Assembly (NCBI GenBank): GCA_016183805.1
Contig: JACPDX010000081.1
Coordinates: 1-60,006, forward strand
DNA: 60,006 nt
Direction: 5' to 3'
Source: Bacteroidota bacterium
GTDB lineage: Bacteria > Bacteroidota > Bacteroidia > Flavobacteriales_E > Vicingaceae
The notes beneath the pieces are model-generated. The model was not told where the DNA came from. It worked only from the letters and a program-made list of their open reading frames with translations, and did not search any database. The position numbers and the translations under genes are program-made. Positions 36,423-46,325 of this stretch are shown here, piece by piece (positions within the stretch are counted from its first letter, which is position 1; each line of letters opens with the position of its first letter).

Positions 36423-37310
36423 ATGGAAGATAGAAGTCAGGAGTTAGAAGTCCGAAGTCCGAAGACAGAAGAAAGAGTTCGGAAACCGGATTGGTTAAGG
36501 GTTAAATTGCCTATTGGCGAGGAATACAAAAAAGTCAGAGAACTTGTTTCTACACATAAGTTACACACCATTTGCGAAAGCGGAAATTGCCCGAATATGG
36601 GAGAGTGTTGGGGTGCAGGTACTGCAACATTTATGATTTTGGGCAATATTTGTACTCGTTCGTGCGGTTTTTGCAACGTAAAAACAGGCAAACCTTTAGC
36701 AGTAGATTTACAAGAGCCCGAAAGAGTAGCTAACTCCATAAAATTAATGAAGATTAAACATGGAGTAATTACATCTGTGGACAGAGATGATTTAAAAGAT
36801 GGAGGTTCTATCATTTGGGCTGAAACCATTAACAAAATAAGAGAAGTTAGCCCCGGAACAACTCTTGAAACACTAATTCCTGATTTTAAGGGCGAGTGGG
36901 ACAATCTACAACGTATTATTGATGTTGCACCCGAAATTGTATCACACAACTTGGAAACCGTTCGGCGTTTAACCAAACAAGTTCGTATTCAGGCAAAATA
37001 CGACAGAAGCTTAGAAGTATTAAAACGCCTTAAAGATGGTGGAATGAAAGTGAAATCGGGCATTATGCTGGGTTTAGGTGAAACGGAAGAAGAAGTGATA
37101 GAAACTTTACAAGATTTACAACATGTTGGTTGCGAAATTGTTACTATTGGTCAATATTTACAACCCTCGCCAAAACATTTACCTGTGGTAGAATTTGTTC
37201 ATCCAACTCAATTTGCAAAATACAAACAAATCGGTTTAGAATTGGGCATTGGTTACGTTGAAAGTGGTCCATTGGTTCGTTCATCATATCATGCCGAAAA
37301 ACATATTTAG
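36423..37310 (+). CDS. lipA: Lipoyl synthase
   Basis: LipA inserts two sulfurs into octanoyl groups on E2 and GcvH proteins by radical-SAM chemistry. Both iron-sulfur motifs are complete: [12 protein letters not shown] (Cys51, 56, 62; auxiliary cluster) and CTRSCGFC (Cys77, 81, 84; radical-SAM cluster). The conserved C-terminal [12 protein letters not shown] carries the serine ligand. The ATG at 36423 gives 295 residues. The first 20 or so ([19 protein letters not shown]) are translated from a GAAGTCCGAAGTCC repeat, and the conserved protein starts at [11 protein letters not shown] possible client, a lipoyl E2 subunit, is encoded 1.7 kb downstream. Confidence 0.95.
   Translation: MEDRSQELEVRSPKTEERVRKPDWLRVKLPIGEEYKKVRELVSTHKLHTICESGNCPNMGECWGAGTATFMILGNICTRSCGFCNVKTGKPLAVDLQEPERVANSIKLMKIKHGVITSVDRDDLKDGGSIIWAETINKIREVSPGTTLETLIPDFKGEWDNLQRIIDVAPEIVSHNLETVRRLTKQVRIQAKYDRSLEVLKRLKDGGMKVKSGIMLGLGETEEEVIETLQDLQHVGCEIVTIGQYLQPSPKHLPVVEFVHPTQFAKYKQIGLELGIGYVESGPLVRSSYHAEKHI
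36431..36483 (+). repeat. GAAGTCCGAAGTCC repeat at the 5' end of lipA
   Basis: Four degenerate units (TAGAAGTCAGGAG, TTAGAAGTCC, GAAGTCC, GAAGACAGAAG) follow one another inside the lipA N-terminal codons. They belong to the same family as 12593-12610, 37314-37335 and 55771-55826. Confidence 0.75.
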
Positions 37311-38049
37311 TAGTTGGAAGTCCGAAGTCGGAAGAAATCTTAAACCTCAAATTTTGCCTAAACCCTACCAACATATCTTTTTTGATTTAGATAGAACGCT
37401 TTGGCATTTTGAAGAAAATTCTAAAAAAGTATTATTAGATATTTTTAATGATTTCGAACTAAGTAAACACATCGAATTTGAAGATGATTTTATTCAGCAA
37501 TACTATATTTTCAACGACTTGTTGTGGGAAAGGTATCGGGAAAATAAAATTGAAAAAGATGAATTAAGAAGTGAACGGTTTAACCTCACCTTAAAACATT
37601 TTAAAGTGATAAACAGCAAATTAGCCGATGAAATTGGCAACTATTATGTTGAACATTCTCCACTTCAAACCATTTTATTGCCTTACACCATTGAAGTGTT
37701 AACCTATTTAAGTACAAAATACAAGTTGCACATTATTACCAATGGTTTTGAAGAAATACAACACATTAAGTTGAGAACCTGTAAAATCGACCATTTTTTT
37801 AATCAACTCATTTTCTCCGAAAAAGTAGGCGTAAAAAAACCGCATCCTTTAATTTTTAAAAAAGCAATAAAAAATGCCGGTGCAACCATAAAAAACTCCA
37901 TCATGATTGGCGATGATTATTATGCCGATATTTATGGTGCTCAGCGTGTAAAAATGGACAGTATTTATTTTAATTTTCGTCAAATAGAACACAATTATCC
38001 TGTTGAAAAGGAAATTAGCTGTTTGAGTGAGTTGATGGAATTGCTTTAG
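37291..38049 (+). CDS. HAD-family noncanonical pyrimidine nucleotidase, YjjG type
   Basis: YjjG-type enzymes dephosphorylate nucleotides, including abnormal pyrimidines. HAD motif I is [15 protein letters not shown], motif II is in [16 protein letters not shown], motif III Lys is in [12 protein letters not shown] and motif IV is [14 protein letters not shown]. The frame is open from 37249, inside lipA. I choose the ATG at 37291, which overlaps lipA by 20 bases; the codons between it and the conserved [12 protein letters not shown] include SWKSEVGRN, the translation of a repeat. A TTG at 37354 directly before PKPYQ is an alternative start. Confidence 0.88.
   Translation: MPKNIFSSWKSEVGRNLKPQILPKPYQHIFFDLDRTLWHFEENSKKVLLDIFNDFELSKHIEFEDDFIQQYYIFNDLLWERYRENKIEKDELRSERFNLTLKHFKVINSKLADEIGNYYVEHSPLQTILLPYTIEVLTYLSTKYKLHIITNGFEEIQHIKLRTCKIDHFFNQLIFSEKVGVKKPHPLIFKKAIKNAGATIKNSIMIGDDYYADIYGAQRVKMDSIYFNFRQIEHNYPVEKEISCLSELMELL
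37314..37335 (+). repeat. GGAAGTCCGAAGTCGGAAG repeat just after the lipA stop
   Basis: A single clean unit lies four bases past the lipA stop and within the 5' codons of the HAD gene. Confidence 0.7.
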
Positions 38050-38242
38050 GCAAGGTTCTAAAAAAACTGTTATTTCGAGTTGCGGAGTTTTTGCATAACA
38101 TACCGAGAAGAACAGCTTTAATCCTAAATACTATAATTCTCGATATACCAATATTCCTCAGTCAAGTGACAGGTTTCATATTGCCTACGAATGAGCTCTT
38201 TTTTTATTAATGATTCTTCTAAATGTACAACAGTTTAAAAAA

Positions 38243-38881
38243 TCACTGTCGTATTTCAACATCAGAATTTACCAACACTTTTCTGTTTTCCCATTTACCT
38301 TTTAGTTCTTCAGCAGGTATGATGTTGTTTTGTTCGTCTAAAAAATTACCATTAGCATCGGTTTTCATTATTTTACACTTGCCCTCTTTTACCCATTTTA
38401 TTACTTCTTGTTTAGGGTCGGTTTTTGGATTTAGTTTACCAATGGCTATGCCTATTTCGTTATTAAACAAATCCATTTCCGAGCTTATTTTGTCAGGTAA
38501 TACATCCTCTTCTAATTTTTGTTTTTTAAACTGTCGGTAGTTTCCTTTTTCGTGTACTTTGCCTAATCGTTTGGCTTTTCTCCAATGTATTTCTTGTGCT
38601 AAACGAGCCATCCAGTAAGTATGTCTAAAAGCATCGAGTTGGTCGCCATTACCTTGCCCGTTCAATAATTGGTGCTGTTTCACTTCAGCAGTTACCGTTC
38701 GTGCTTCTAACGAAAGTTGTAATGCTTTTTTTGCCACAAACGGATGAAAAACAACCCATCTTTTTTCGGGGCAACTCAATGTCGCAAATCGTTTACATAA
38801 CGATTCTTGTCCAAGCATATTGCCATACAACAACACAGAGAAGAGGATAATAAAATTTGTTTTTTTTGTAAACATACTCAA
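38243..38881 (-). CDS. Secreted DUF6973-like protein
   Basis: The 212-residue protein has a signal peptide (TKKTNFIILFSVLLYGNMLGQ). The mature part contains GNGDQLDAFRHTYWMARLAQEIHWRKA and EMDLFNNEIGIAIG, which fit the D-A-F-R-H...W and MDL.NN.vG pattern of the DUF6973 family; the biochemical function is unknown, although the His/Asp/Asn residues could form a catalytic or metal site. Starts at 38881 and two codons on (38875) are both possible. The 193-base gap to the HAD gene holds a TTTCGAG-type degenerate repeat (38068-38110) and no gene. Confidence 0.75.
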   Translation of the reverse strand: MSMFTKKTNFIILFSVLLYGNMLGQESLCKRFATLSCPEKRWVVFHPFVAKKALQLSLEARTVTAEVKQHQLLNGQGNGDQLDAFRHTYWMARLAQEIHWRKAKRLGKVHEKGNYRQFKKQKLEEDVLPDKISSEMDLFNNEIGIAIGKLNPKTDPKQEVIKWVKEGKCKIMKTDANGNFLDEQNNIIPAEELKGKWENRKVLVNSDVEIRQ

Positions 38882-38927
38882 TGGTCGGAATCGTTACATT
38901 TTAAACGAAAATACACCTGTTTATTTG

Positions 38928-38957
38928 TTGAAAAATAGATTTTTTACCCTATTTTTG
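38928..38957 (+). promoter_or_regulatory. Promoter of the E2 acyltransferase gene
   Basis: TTG (38928-38930), 19 bases and TATTTTTG (38950-38957), matching the Bacteroidota consensus. The same pair of boxes with the same spacing precedes the DUF2795 gene. Confidence 0.55.
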
Positions 38958-38994
38958 TAACTTTCATAAAAGTACGACATTTTAATATAAAATT

Positions 38995-40326
38995 ATGGCT
39001 CAAGTAGAATTAGTTATGCCTAAAATGGGCGAAAGTGTTGCCGAAGCAACCATTACCAGTTGGTTAAAAGAAGTTGGAGACATTATTGAAGCTGATGAAG
39101 CAGTAGTTGAAATTGCTACCGACAAAGTAGATTCTGAAGTGCCATCAACTGCTCAAGGTAAATTAATTAAAAAATTATTTAATGTGGGCGATGTAGTTCA
39201 GGTGGGTCAAGCCATAGCAATTATTGGTGCTGAAGGCGATGTTACCGAAAGCACACCTAAACAAACTGAAACTATTGTTGCTGCTACTCCTGTTGCAGAA
39301 ACTACCGTAAATATTGCTACTCCGGTAGTTGTTGGTAATAGCGATGAAAAAATTAGTAAAACTTCACCATCCGGTAAATTTTTATCTCCGTTGGTAAGAA
39401 GTATTGCCGAGAAAGAAGGTATTTCTTCTGCCGAATTAGATACTATAAACGGAACAGGAAACGACGGTAGAGTTACCAAATCGGATATTATCAATTATCT
39501 TCCAAACAGAGGCTCTCAAACGACCATAACAAAACCATCTGTTAAAGAAACTCCGACAATTGTAGAAGAAAAATCAATTACTGCTCACATCAAAAAACAA
39601 GTTGTTCCATTAATGCCGGGCGATGAAATTATGGAGATGGACAGGATGCGTAAAATCATTGCTGAACACATGGTGATGTCGAAACATACTTCTCCACACG
39701 TTACTTCGTATGTTGAGGCCGATGTAACCAACATTGTAAACTGGAGAAACAAAGTAAAAGATTCGTTTAAAAACCGTGAAAATGAAGCTATTACTTTCAC
39801 TCCTATTTTTATCGAAGCTATTGTTAAAGCCATTAAAGATTTTCCAATGGTAAATATTTCTGTTGATGGTGATAAAATCATTAAAAGAAAAAATATCAAT
39901 ATGGGTATGGCTACTGCACTACCTTCCGGAAACTTAATAGTTCCTGTAATTAAAAATGCCGACCAATTAAACTTAGTTGGTTTAACAAAAGCAGTGAACG
40001 ACTTAGCAAACAGAGCAAGAAATAATAAATTAAACCCCGATGATATTTCTGGAGGAACATATACTGTTACCAATGTCGGTTCATTTGGTAACGTAATGGG
40101 AACACCAATTATCAATCAACCACAAGTGGCAATTATGGCTGTTGGAGCCATCAGAAAAATGCCTGCAGTAATTGAAACACCCGATGGAGATGCTATTGCA
40201 ATTCGCCATAAAATGTTTTTATCTCATGCCTACGATCACCGAGTTGTTGATGGTGCACTGGGTGGTATGTTTGTTCGTAGAGTTGCTGATTATCTTGAAA
40301 ATTTTGACGTTAATCGTGAATTTTAA
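38995..40326 (+). CDS. Dihydrolipoamide acyltransferase (E2) of a 2-oxo acid dehydrogenase complex
   Basis: E2 moves acyl groups from the E1 subunit to CoA. The 443-residue protein has one lipoyl domain (EIATDKVDSEVPS, lipoyl Lys44), a linker, a peripheral-subunit-binding domain (SPLVRSIAEKEGISSAELDTINGTGNDGRVTKSDI, about 125-160) and the catalytic domain ending in the active site HAYDHRVVDGALGG (His415, Asp419). The text resembles the branched-chain (BCKDH) type E2 of Bacteroidota, but sequence alone does not settle between this and other 2-oxo acid complexes. No E1 or E3 gene is adjacent. LipA, which would complete its cofactor, is 1.7 kb upstream. Confidence 0.92.
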   Translation: MAQVELVMPKMGESVAEATITSWLKEVGDIIEADEAVVEIATDKVDSEVPSTAQGKLIKKLFNVGDVVQVGQAIAIIGAEGDVTESTPKQTETIVAATPVAETTVNIATPVVVGNSDEKISKTSPSGKFLSPLVRSIAEKEGISSAELDTINGTGNDGRVTKSDIINYLPNRGSQTTITKPSVKETPTIVEEKSITAHIKKQVVPLMPGDEIMEMDRMRKIIAEHMVMSKHTSPHVTSYVEADVTNIVNWRNKVKDSFKNRENEAITFTPIFIEAIVKAIKDFPMVNISVDGDKIIKRKNINMGMATALPSGNLIVPVIKNADQLNLVGLTKAVNDLANRARNNKLNPDDISGGTYTVTNVGSFGNVMGTPIINQPQVAIMAVGAIRKMPAVIETPDGDAIAIRHKMFLSHAYDHRVVDGALGGMFVRRVADYLENFDVNREF

Positions 40327-40357
40327 CTAATTAGTAGAAAGATTATTACAACTAAAA

Positions 40358-40388
40358 TTTGCCAAGTGCCTTAAATAAAATATATTTG
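40358..40388 (+). promoter_or_regulatory. Promoter of the PorE-like gene cluster
   Basis: TTTG (40358-40361), 19 bases and TATATTTG (40381-40388): both boxes are perfect and the spacing ideal. This is the best promoter match in the window. The ATG is at 40412. Confidence 0.62.
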
Positions 40389-40411
40389 TAAAGTACAATT
40401 AAAAAAAATTG

Positions 40412-42790
40412 ATGAAAAATTTTGCCCTAATACTTGCACTAAGCTTTGTTTATTCGGTTTCAACTGCTCAAGAATCTTTTAATCAAAAATTTCTTGAAGC
40501 AAATACCTTAATGGAAGAGTCCATGTTTAACATTGCATTACCTATTTGGTTAGATTTAGTGTCTCAACAACCTGATAACTCCAATATCAATTATAAAATT
40601 GGTGTTTGTTACATCCATTCAGGAAATGAGAAAAAAAAGGCTTTGGAGTATCTTAAAAAAGCCATTGAAAAAACCAGTTCTAACTACGATCCATTTAATA
40701 CTTCTGAAGATAAAGCTCCTAATGAAGCTCATTTTTACTTAGCTCGTGCTTATCATTTAAATTATGAATTGGATTTAGCCATGACTCATTACAATACATT
40801 AAAAGAGAAAATCACAAAAAAACACTATTTATTTAATGAGTTAGAACATTTTACAAAACAATGTACTTATGCTAAAGAAGCGGTAGCAAAACCCGTAAAT
40901 ATTGACGTTCAAAACTTAGGAAAATCCATCAATACGATTTATCCTGAGTATAGTCCGGTTTTATCTCTTGATGAGTCAACTATTTATTTTACTTCACGCA
41001 GATTAAGAAATGATAGTTCAAATTACTTCATCAAAGATATTAATGATGGCCAATATTACGAAGATATTTATGTGTCGAATAATTATGATGGTTCATGGAC
41101 TGAACCAGAATTACTAAACATAAACACAGAAGGTCATGAAGCTACCATCAATATTTCTGTAGATGGTCAAATGCTGTTTATCTATAAAGATGATAACGGA
41201 AACGGAAATTTATATTTTAGTACATTAAATGATAATGAATGGTCAACCCCAAAACTTTTAGGTTCTGATATAAATTCTGAGGCTCAAGAATCGCATGTTT
41301 CAGTATCTCCAGACGGAACCTTACTTTATTTTGTAAGTGACAGAAAAGGTGGGATTGGCGGTCAAGATATTTATTTCTGTAACAAATTACCAAATGGCGA
41401 ATGGGCAAAAGCTCAAAACATTGGTAATGTAATAAATACACCTTATAATGAAGATGGTGTATTTATACATCCTGATGGAAAAACCATGTACTTCAGTTCT
41501 CACGGGCATTCAAGTATTGGTGGTTATGATGTATTTTACAGCATAAAAAATGAGGAAACAGGAACATGGTCAACCCCTGTAAACTTGGGTTATCCTGTAA
41601 ATTCTACTGATGATGATGTATTTTTTGTAACATCTGCTGATGGTAAAAGAGGCTATTATTCGTCATTTCAGGAAAAAGGTCTAGGTGAAAAAGACATTTA
41701 TCAAATATCTATGACGGATGCTGAAGAAAAACCATTGACTCTTTTAACCGGTATTTTACGAGTTATTGGTGAGCCAGAAACTCCTGCAGACGCTCAAATT
41801 GTTGTCACAAATAATTTAGATGGTAGTTTAATAGGGATTTATAAACCAAGAAAAAAAGACGGGAAATTTAGTATTATTTTAGAACCTAATATTGATTATC
41901 ATATTGTTTATTCGGCATTAGGATTTAAACATGAAGAAGATTTATTTATACCTGAAGTTTCCTCATTTAAAGAAATCAACAGGGGAATTGATTTACAAGA
42001 CATTATTTTTGGTAATCAACAAGATATGATTGGATATTTAAAAGGATTTGTAGAGTATAAAAAACTAATGGCAGCAGGTACAAAAATCAGTTTATTGGAT
42101 GAACATGATAAAGTATTGGAAAGTACTAAAACCGACAAAGACGGTCAATTTACCTTTAACAAACTTAAACCTGACGAATATTATTTAATTCGTTTTGATG
42201 ACGTTAATGCCGATTTTATTGATGATGCTAAGGTGTATCTTTTAAACGATAAAGGTGAAAAAGTAATGTTGGCAGTTAAAAAATCAAAAAATAGAAGATT
42301 ATTTAAAGCTCTTCCAATGGAAGAAATGAATAAACTAAAACTACTTGAAGAAAAGGATACTGAGGTTTTTGTTGGTACTGTAGAAACAGAAGTAAAAGAT
42401 AATACAACAACTACAAAAGTATTAGCGAATTATCAAGAATTTTTCAATTACAATGTTAAGACTGTTAATACCACTAACCAAAATTACATTAACATGTTAA
42501 ATAAAATTGTAGAAACTGTTAATAAAGGGGCAAAAGTCGTTATTGAAATTGAAGCAAGTGCTTCTAATGTTCCAACAAAAACTTATAAATCAAACAATGA
42601 TTTAGCTAAATTTAGAGGTGAAGAGGCTAAACAGGCTGTTATTAATTCACTGAAAGAAAAAGGTATTGGAACCGATAAATATTCATTTAAAAAGGCTAAA
42701 AATTTAGTTCAGGGACCAAAATACAAAGATGATTTTGAAAATAAAGAAACTTACGAAAAGTACCAGTACATTATTATAAATGTTAAATAA
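40412..42790 (+). CDS. PorE-like protein: TPR, PD40 propeller, carboxypeptidase-regulatory-like domain (paralogue 1)
   Basis: The 792-residue protein has a signal peptide (ALILALSFVYSVSTAQ), TPR-like helices (about 20-160), and a PD40 beta-propeller with repeated blades such as YSPVLSLDESTIYFTSRR, HVSVSPDGTLLYFVSDRKGGIGGQDIYF and GVFIHPDGKTMYFSSHGHSSIGGYDVFY. Next are two small Ig-like/CarboxypepD-reg segments (VEYKKLMAAGTKISLL...TKDGQFTFNKLKPDEYY) and a C-terminal region that only loosely resembles OmpA (VVIEIEASASNVPTKTYKSNNDLAKFRGEEAKQ). This order is that of PorE, the T9SS peptidoglycan-binding component, but three paralogues exist here and I cannot say which one, if any, is PorE. A TTG at 40409 is an alternative start. 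Confidence 0.88.
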   Translation: MKNFALILALSFVYSVSTAQESFNQKFLEANTLMEESMFNIALPIWLDLVSQQPDNSNINYKIGVCYIHSGNEKKKALEYLKKAIEKTSSNYDPFNTSEDKAPNEAHFYLARAYHLNYELDLAMTHYNTLKEKITKKHYLFNELEHFTKQCTYAKEAVAKPVNIDVQNLGKSINTIYPEYSPVLSLDESTIYFTSRRLRNDSSNYFIKDINDGQYYEDIYVSNNYDGSWTEPELLNINTEGHEATINISVDGQMLFIYKDDNGNGNLYFSTLNDNEWSTPKLLGSDINSEAQESHVSVSPDGTLLYFVSDRKGGIGGQDIYFCNKLPNGEWAKAQNIGNVINTPYNEDGVFIHPDGKTMYFSSHGHSSIGGYDVFYSIKNEETGTWSTPVNLGYPVNSTDDDVFFVTSADGKRGYYSSFQEKGLGEKDIYQISMTDAEEKPLTLLTGILRVIGEPETPADAQIVVTNNLDGSLIGIYKPRKKDGKFSIILEPNIDYHIVYSALGFKHEEDLFIPEVSSFKEINRGIDLQDIIFGNQQDMIGYLKGFVEYKKLMAAGTKISLLDEHDKVLESTKTDKDGQFTFNKLKPDEYYLIRFDDVNADFIDDAKVYLLNDKGEKVMLAVKKSKNRRLFKALPMEEMNKLKLLEEKDTEVFVGTVETEVKDNTTTTKVLANYQEFFNYNVKTVNTTNQNYINMLNKIVETVNKGAKVVIEIEASASNVPTKTYKSNNDLAKFRGEEAKQAVINSLKEKGIGTDKYSFKKAKNLVQGPKYKDDFENKETYEKYQYIIINVK

Positions 42791-42816
42791 TTTTAACACT
42801 TTATTCTTGAATATAA

Positions 42817-43371
42817 ATGAAATACACATATAAGTTATCAAAAAGTCTTTTAACAAAGACTTTTTGTGTTTTAGCCGGAATACTTTTTGTTTTTAACTTA
42901 AATGCACAAAATTTAAACAAAAAGAAAACACTTCGCCAAGCTAGAAAAGCATTGTACAATGAAAAGTATGTCGATGCACAAAATTTATTTCAACAGTTGG
43001 TAAATGTAGAGCCGACAAACGATATTTATAATTTTGAAGCAGGATTAAGTTATTTTCTTTCAACATATCAGCAAACTAAGTCTATCCCATATTTTGAGGC
43101 AGCACTTTCTAATTCTAAACAAGACACCATTGTTGAGCTTCTTTATTATTTAGGAAAAGCATACCAACTGAATAGTGAATTTGAAAAATCAAACAAAGCA
43201 TTTAAAAAGTTTGAGAACTTCATTGATTACGGTTCAAAATTTGGACGAATTCTACAATCAGATATTAATCAGGAATTGGTTTGTAATACTACCGGTATAA
43301 ACTATCAGCAAGAAAAAGGCAACAAATTTTTTTTTGAAAAAGACAATATTTACATCGAGAAGAAAATATAA
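42817..43371 (+). pseudogene. PorE-like paralogue 2, 5' part (signal peptide and TPR), frameshifted
   Basis: This 184-codon frame encodes a signal peptide (TFCVLAGILFVFNLNAQ) and the TPR region (ALYNEKYVDAQNLFQQLVNVEPTNDIYNFEAGLSY, VELLYYLGKAYQLNSEFEKSNKAFKKF). It then crosses nine consecutive T (43327-43335) and stops after 12 further codons. Removing one T fuses it in frame to the following 588-codon frame, giving one protein of about 755 residues with the same layout as paralogue 1. The cause may be a real mutation, transcriptional slippage on the T9 tract or a sequencing error. It begins 26 bases after paralogue 1. Confidence 0.8.
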
Positions 43372-45100
43372 AGAAAATAAGCTTGATGTAATAGATTTAT
43401 TACCTTATGAAGATATTTATGCTGCAAAAAAAACAGAAAATGGCTGGATTTTATTAACCGATAAAACCGAATTGAAAAATTATTTACCGGAAAATGTAAA
43501 CACAAAAAAACACGATGCAAGTATTACCTACACTGCTGATGGAAAAACGATATTTACCTATAAAAAAGATGCTATTTGGCAATCCGATTATGTAAATGAG
43601 ACATGGAGTCCGTTGAAAAAACTAAACGAAAATATAAATGTTAACAAATTCAATGTGCCAAGTGTTACCATTTCATCAGATGGAAACACCCTGTTTTTTG
43701 TAGCTACAAAAAAAGATGGTATGGGTGGAAAAGACATTTATAAATCTGTTAAAAAACCTAGTGGGGAATGGGAAATCCCAACTGTTCTTTCTGCAAATAT
43801 TAATTCCAAAGAGGATGAAGATGCTCCTTTTTTAACTCAAGATGGAAAAACATTATACTTTAGCTCAAAAGGACGTAACACAATGGGAGGGTATGATATT
43901 TACAAATCTGAATTAATAAACAATGAATGGAATGTTGCCCAAAATATTGGAATCCCATTTAATTCTCCATCTGATGATATCTTTTTTATAGTTAACCATA
44001 CAAGTGAGAACGGATTTTTCTCTTCCAACCGGATTGGCGGATATGGCGATTTTGACTTATTTAGCTTCTCTACTCAATGTAAAAATCTTGAAAATATTGA
44101 AATTAGAGGTATAGTTTATGACAATACCAATAAAAAACCTTTATCAGCCAAGTTAACATTAACTAATATAAATACAAACACTGTAGAAAGTTCAACCTCT
44201 TCGGTAATCACTAACGGTAAATTTTTATTGGTAGCTAAACCAGAAAATAGTTATAAATTAACCATAGAAGCTGAAGGATTTAATACCCAAACCATTTCTT
44301 TTTCTACACCAAAACAATGTGAGTATTTCCAATCATTTTCAGAAATCAGCTTAGAACAAGTTGTCGCTGACAGTAAAAATTATCAAGTTGCAACTGTTCG
44401 AAATTCATTCTTTAACTCCAAAGAATTATCAGACATAACTCCTGCAAATAAAGAAGCTATCCAACGTGAAGTTCCTTTTGTTAAAATCGAAACAGACGAA
44501 AATTATGATATTGACCTGAAATTAATTTCTTATTCAAGGAACTTAAACCCAGCAACTACTCCTAATTTCTCTATTATTTCAGATACCATTCCTGTTGAAT
44601 TATTGGCTTCTACAGTCAATACTAATACAGAAGTTGAAACAGAAACTTCTCAAACAATTCCTCAGTTTGAATCGGTTTATTTTGATTTTGATAATTCATC
44701 GTTAACTAAAGAGGCTAAAAAAGAATTAGATAAACTTGCTAAATTCTTACAGTCTGCAGATGGAAAAACAATGGTTTTAAATATTACAGGTCATGCTGAT
44801 GGAAAAAGAGACTTGGAATTAAATAAAAAGATTTTTGCTAAAAGAAAAATACCTTTTACCATTGAAGCTGCTGAGCAAAGAAGTAAAGAATACAACAAAC
44901 AACTCTCGAAAAACAGAGCTGAAAAAACTTCAATATATTTAAAAAATAAAGGGGTTAAATCAACCCAACTTACTGTTGATTACGTTGGTGAAGATCAACC
45001 TGAACTTCCAAACAAAAATATTGATGGTAGCAATAATTTAGATAACCAAAAACAAAACAGAAGAGTAACTTTAAAATTAAGTAAACAATCTGTTCTGTAA
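43334..45100 (+). pseudogene. PorE-like paralogue 2, 3' part (PD40 propeller and OmpA domain)
   Basis: This part starts within the T9 tract at a TTG that is only a formal start. It carries PD40 blades (TIFTSRRKYKENK, SVTISSDGNTLFFVATKKDGMGGKDIYK, FLTQDGKTLYFSSKGRNTMGGYDIYK), a carboxypeptidase-regulatory-like domain (IRGIVYDNTNKKPLSAKLTLTN) and a full C-terminal OmpA-like peptidoglycan-binding domain (FESVYFDFDNSSLTKEAKKELDKLAKFL, ITGHADGKRD, KNRAEKTSIYLKNKG, NRRVTLKL). It has no signal peptide of its own, so it makes sense only joined to the preceding frame. Its OmpA domain is the only clear one in the cluster. Confidence 0.8.
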
Positions 45101-45140
45101 AACAGAAAAAAAATTATCTTTAGGGTTTGGTATCGAATTT

Positions 45141-46325
45141 GTGTGGTCTTCGAAAAAACTAATTTTGACAGGAATTAAACAATATATCATTTTAGGCTTT
45201 GCGTTAATATACGTTGGAATTGGTTTTGCCCAAAAAGCGGATCCTGCTGATGCGGAAGAACATTTTAAATTTCAAAATTATACTGATGCATTAATTGTGT
45301 ATAAGAAGCTTATCGAAAAAGACCCGAAAAATGCCGATTATCCATACAAAGCCGGCTATTGTATTTTGCATACCGATAGAGATAAAAGTGAAGCTGTTAA
45401 ATTTTTAGAAACTGCCTCAGAAAGAAAATCAGACCCTGATGTTGATTTTTATTTGGCTAAAGTTTATCATTATACATTAAAATTAAACGAAGCTTTAGAA
45501 ACTTATGAAAAATATAAAAAATCCGGACTAGGCACAAAACAAGCTGAGGTAGCAAGAGAAATAGAAATGGTTAAAAATGCTATGTTATTTGTAAAATCTC
45601 CTGTTGATATTACCTTTGAAAACGCTGGAGATAAGGTTAATACTCAATACCCAGATTATTACCCAATAGTTACTCCTGATGAATCCTATTTATTTTTTAC
45701 TTCCAGAAGAAAAGGAGTTGTTGGTGGCACCAGAGAATTTGATGGTTATTATTCTTCTGATGTATTTTTTACTATATTTGATAGTGGCGAATTTATTCCT
45801 GCTAAAGGAGCCGGAATAATGGTAAACTCAGCTTTCGATGAACAAGCAGTTGGTTTGTCGTATAATGCCGATCGATTATTTGTTTATATGGATAATATTA
45901 AAGAGTTTGGTGATATCTATGAATCGAAAATGACCGCCGGTAAATTTAAAAAGATTGTAAAACTAAGTGAAGCTATCAACTCTAAAGGATTCGAAAGTTC
46001 TGCAACCATTTCAGCCGACGAAAACACGTTGTTTTTTGCAAGCAGGCGAGAAGGCGGGTTCGGAGAAAAAGATATTTACATGACCAAAAAACTACCAACA
46101 GGTGAATGGGCAGAACCACAAAATTTAGGCAATGTAATTAATACACCTTATGATGAAGATTTCCCTAATTTATTTTACGACGGAAAAACGCTTTATTTCT
46201 CCTCAAAGGGACACAATAGTATGGGAGGATTTGATTATTTTAAATCCACATGGAATGAGGCTGACAACAGTTGGTCTAAACCTGTAAAGTTACTTTTAAT
46301 GAAACAGATTTACGTCAAACGGTAA
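45141..46325 (+). pseudogene. PorE-like paralogue 3, 5' part (TPR and PD40), broken by a deletion
   Basis: The frame begins with GTG and encodes a signal peptide (KQYIILGFALIYVGIGFAQ), TPR helices (AEEHFKFQNYTDALIVYKKLIEKDPKNADYPYKAGYCIL) and PD40 blades (PIVTPDESYLFFTSRRKG, ATISADENTLFFASRREGGFGEKDIYM, LFYDGKTLYFSSKGHNSMGGFDYFK). It ends abruptly after SWSKPVKL with an out-of-frame tail. The coding sense resumes in another frame at VTFNETD, but about 40 or more residues expected between these points in this family (the last propeller blade) are missing. No ATG start is available. It may be a decayed gene or an assembly error. Confidence 0.75.

Noticed and set aside
36437-36976. 179-codon minus-strand frame across lipA
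   Set aside because: Antisense to conserved lipoyl synthase motifs; its composition reflects the opposite strand.
38050-38242. RNA gene in the gap between the HAD and DUF6973-like genes
   Set aside because: The sequence shows a degenerate TTTCGAG-type repeat and no tRNA cloverleaf or other known RNA pattern.
39207-40115. Minus-strand frames opposite the E2 acyltransferase
   Set aside because: Shadows of the E2 coding strand, rich in Ser/Ile without any motif.
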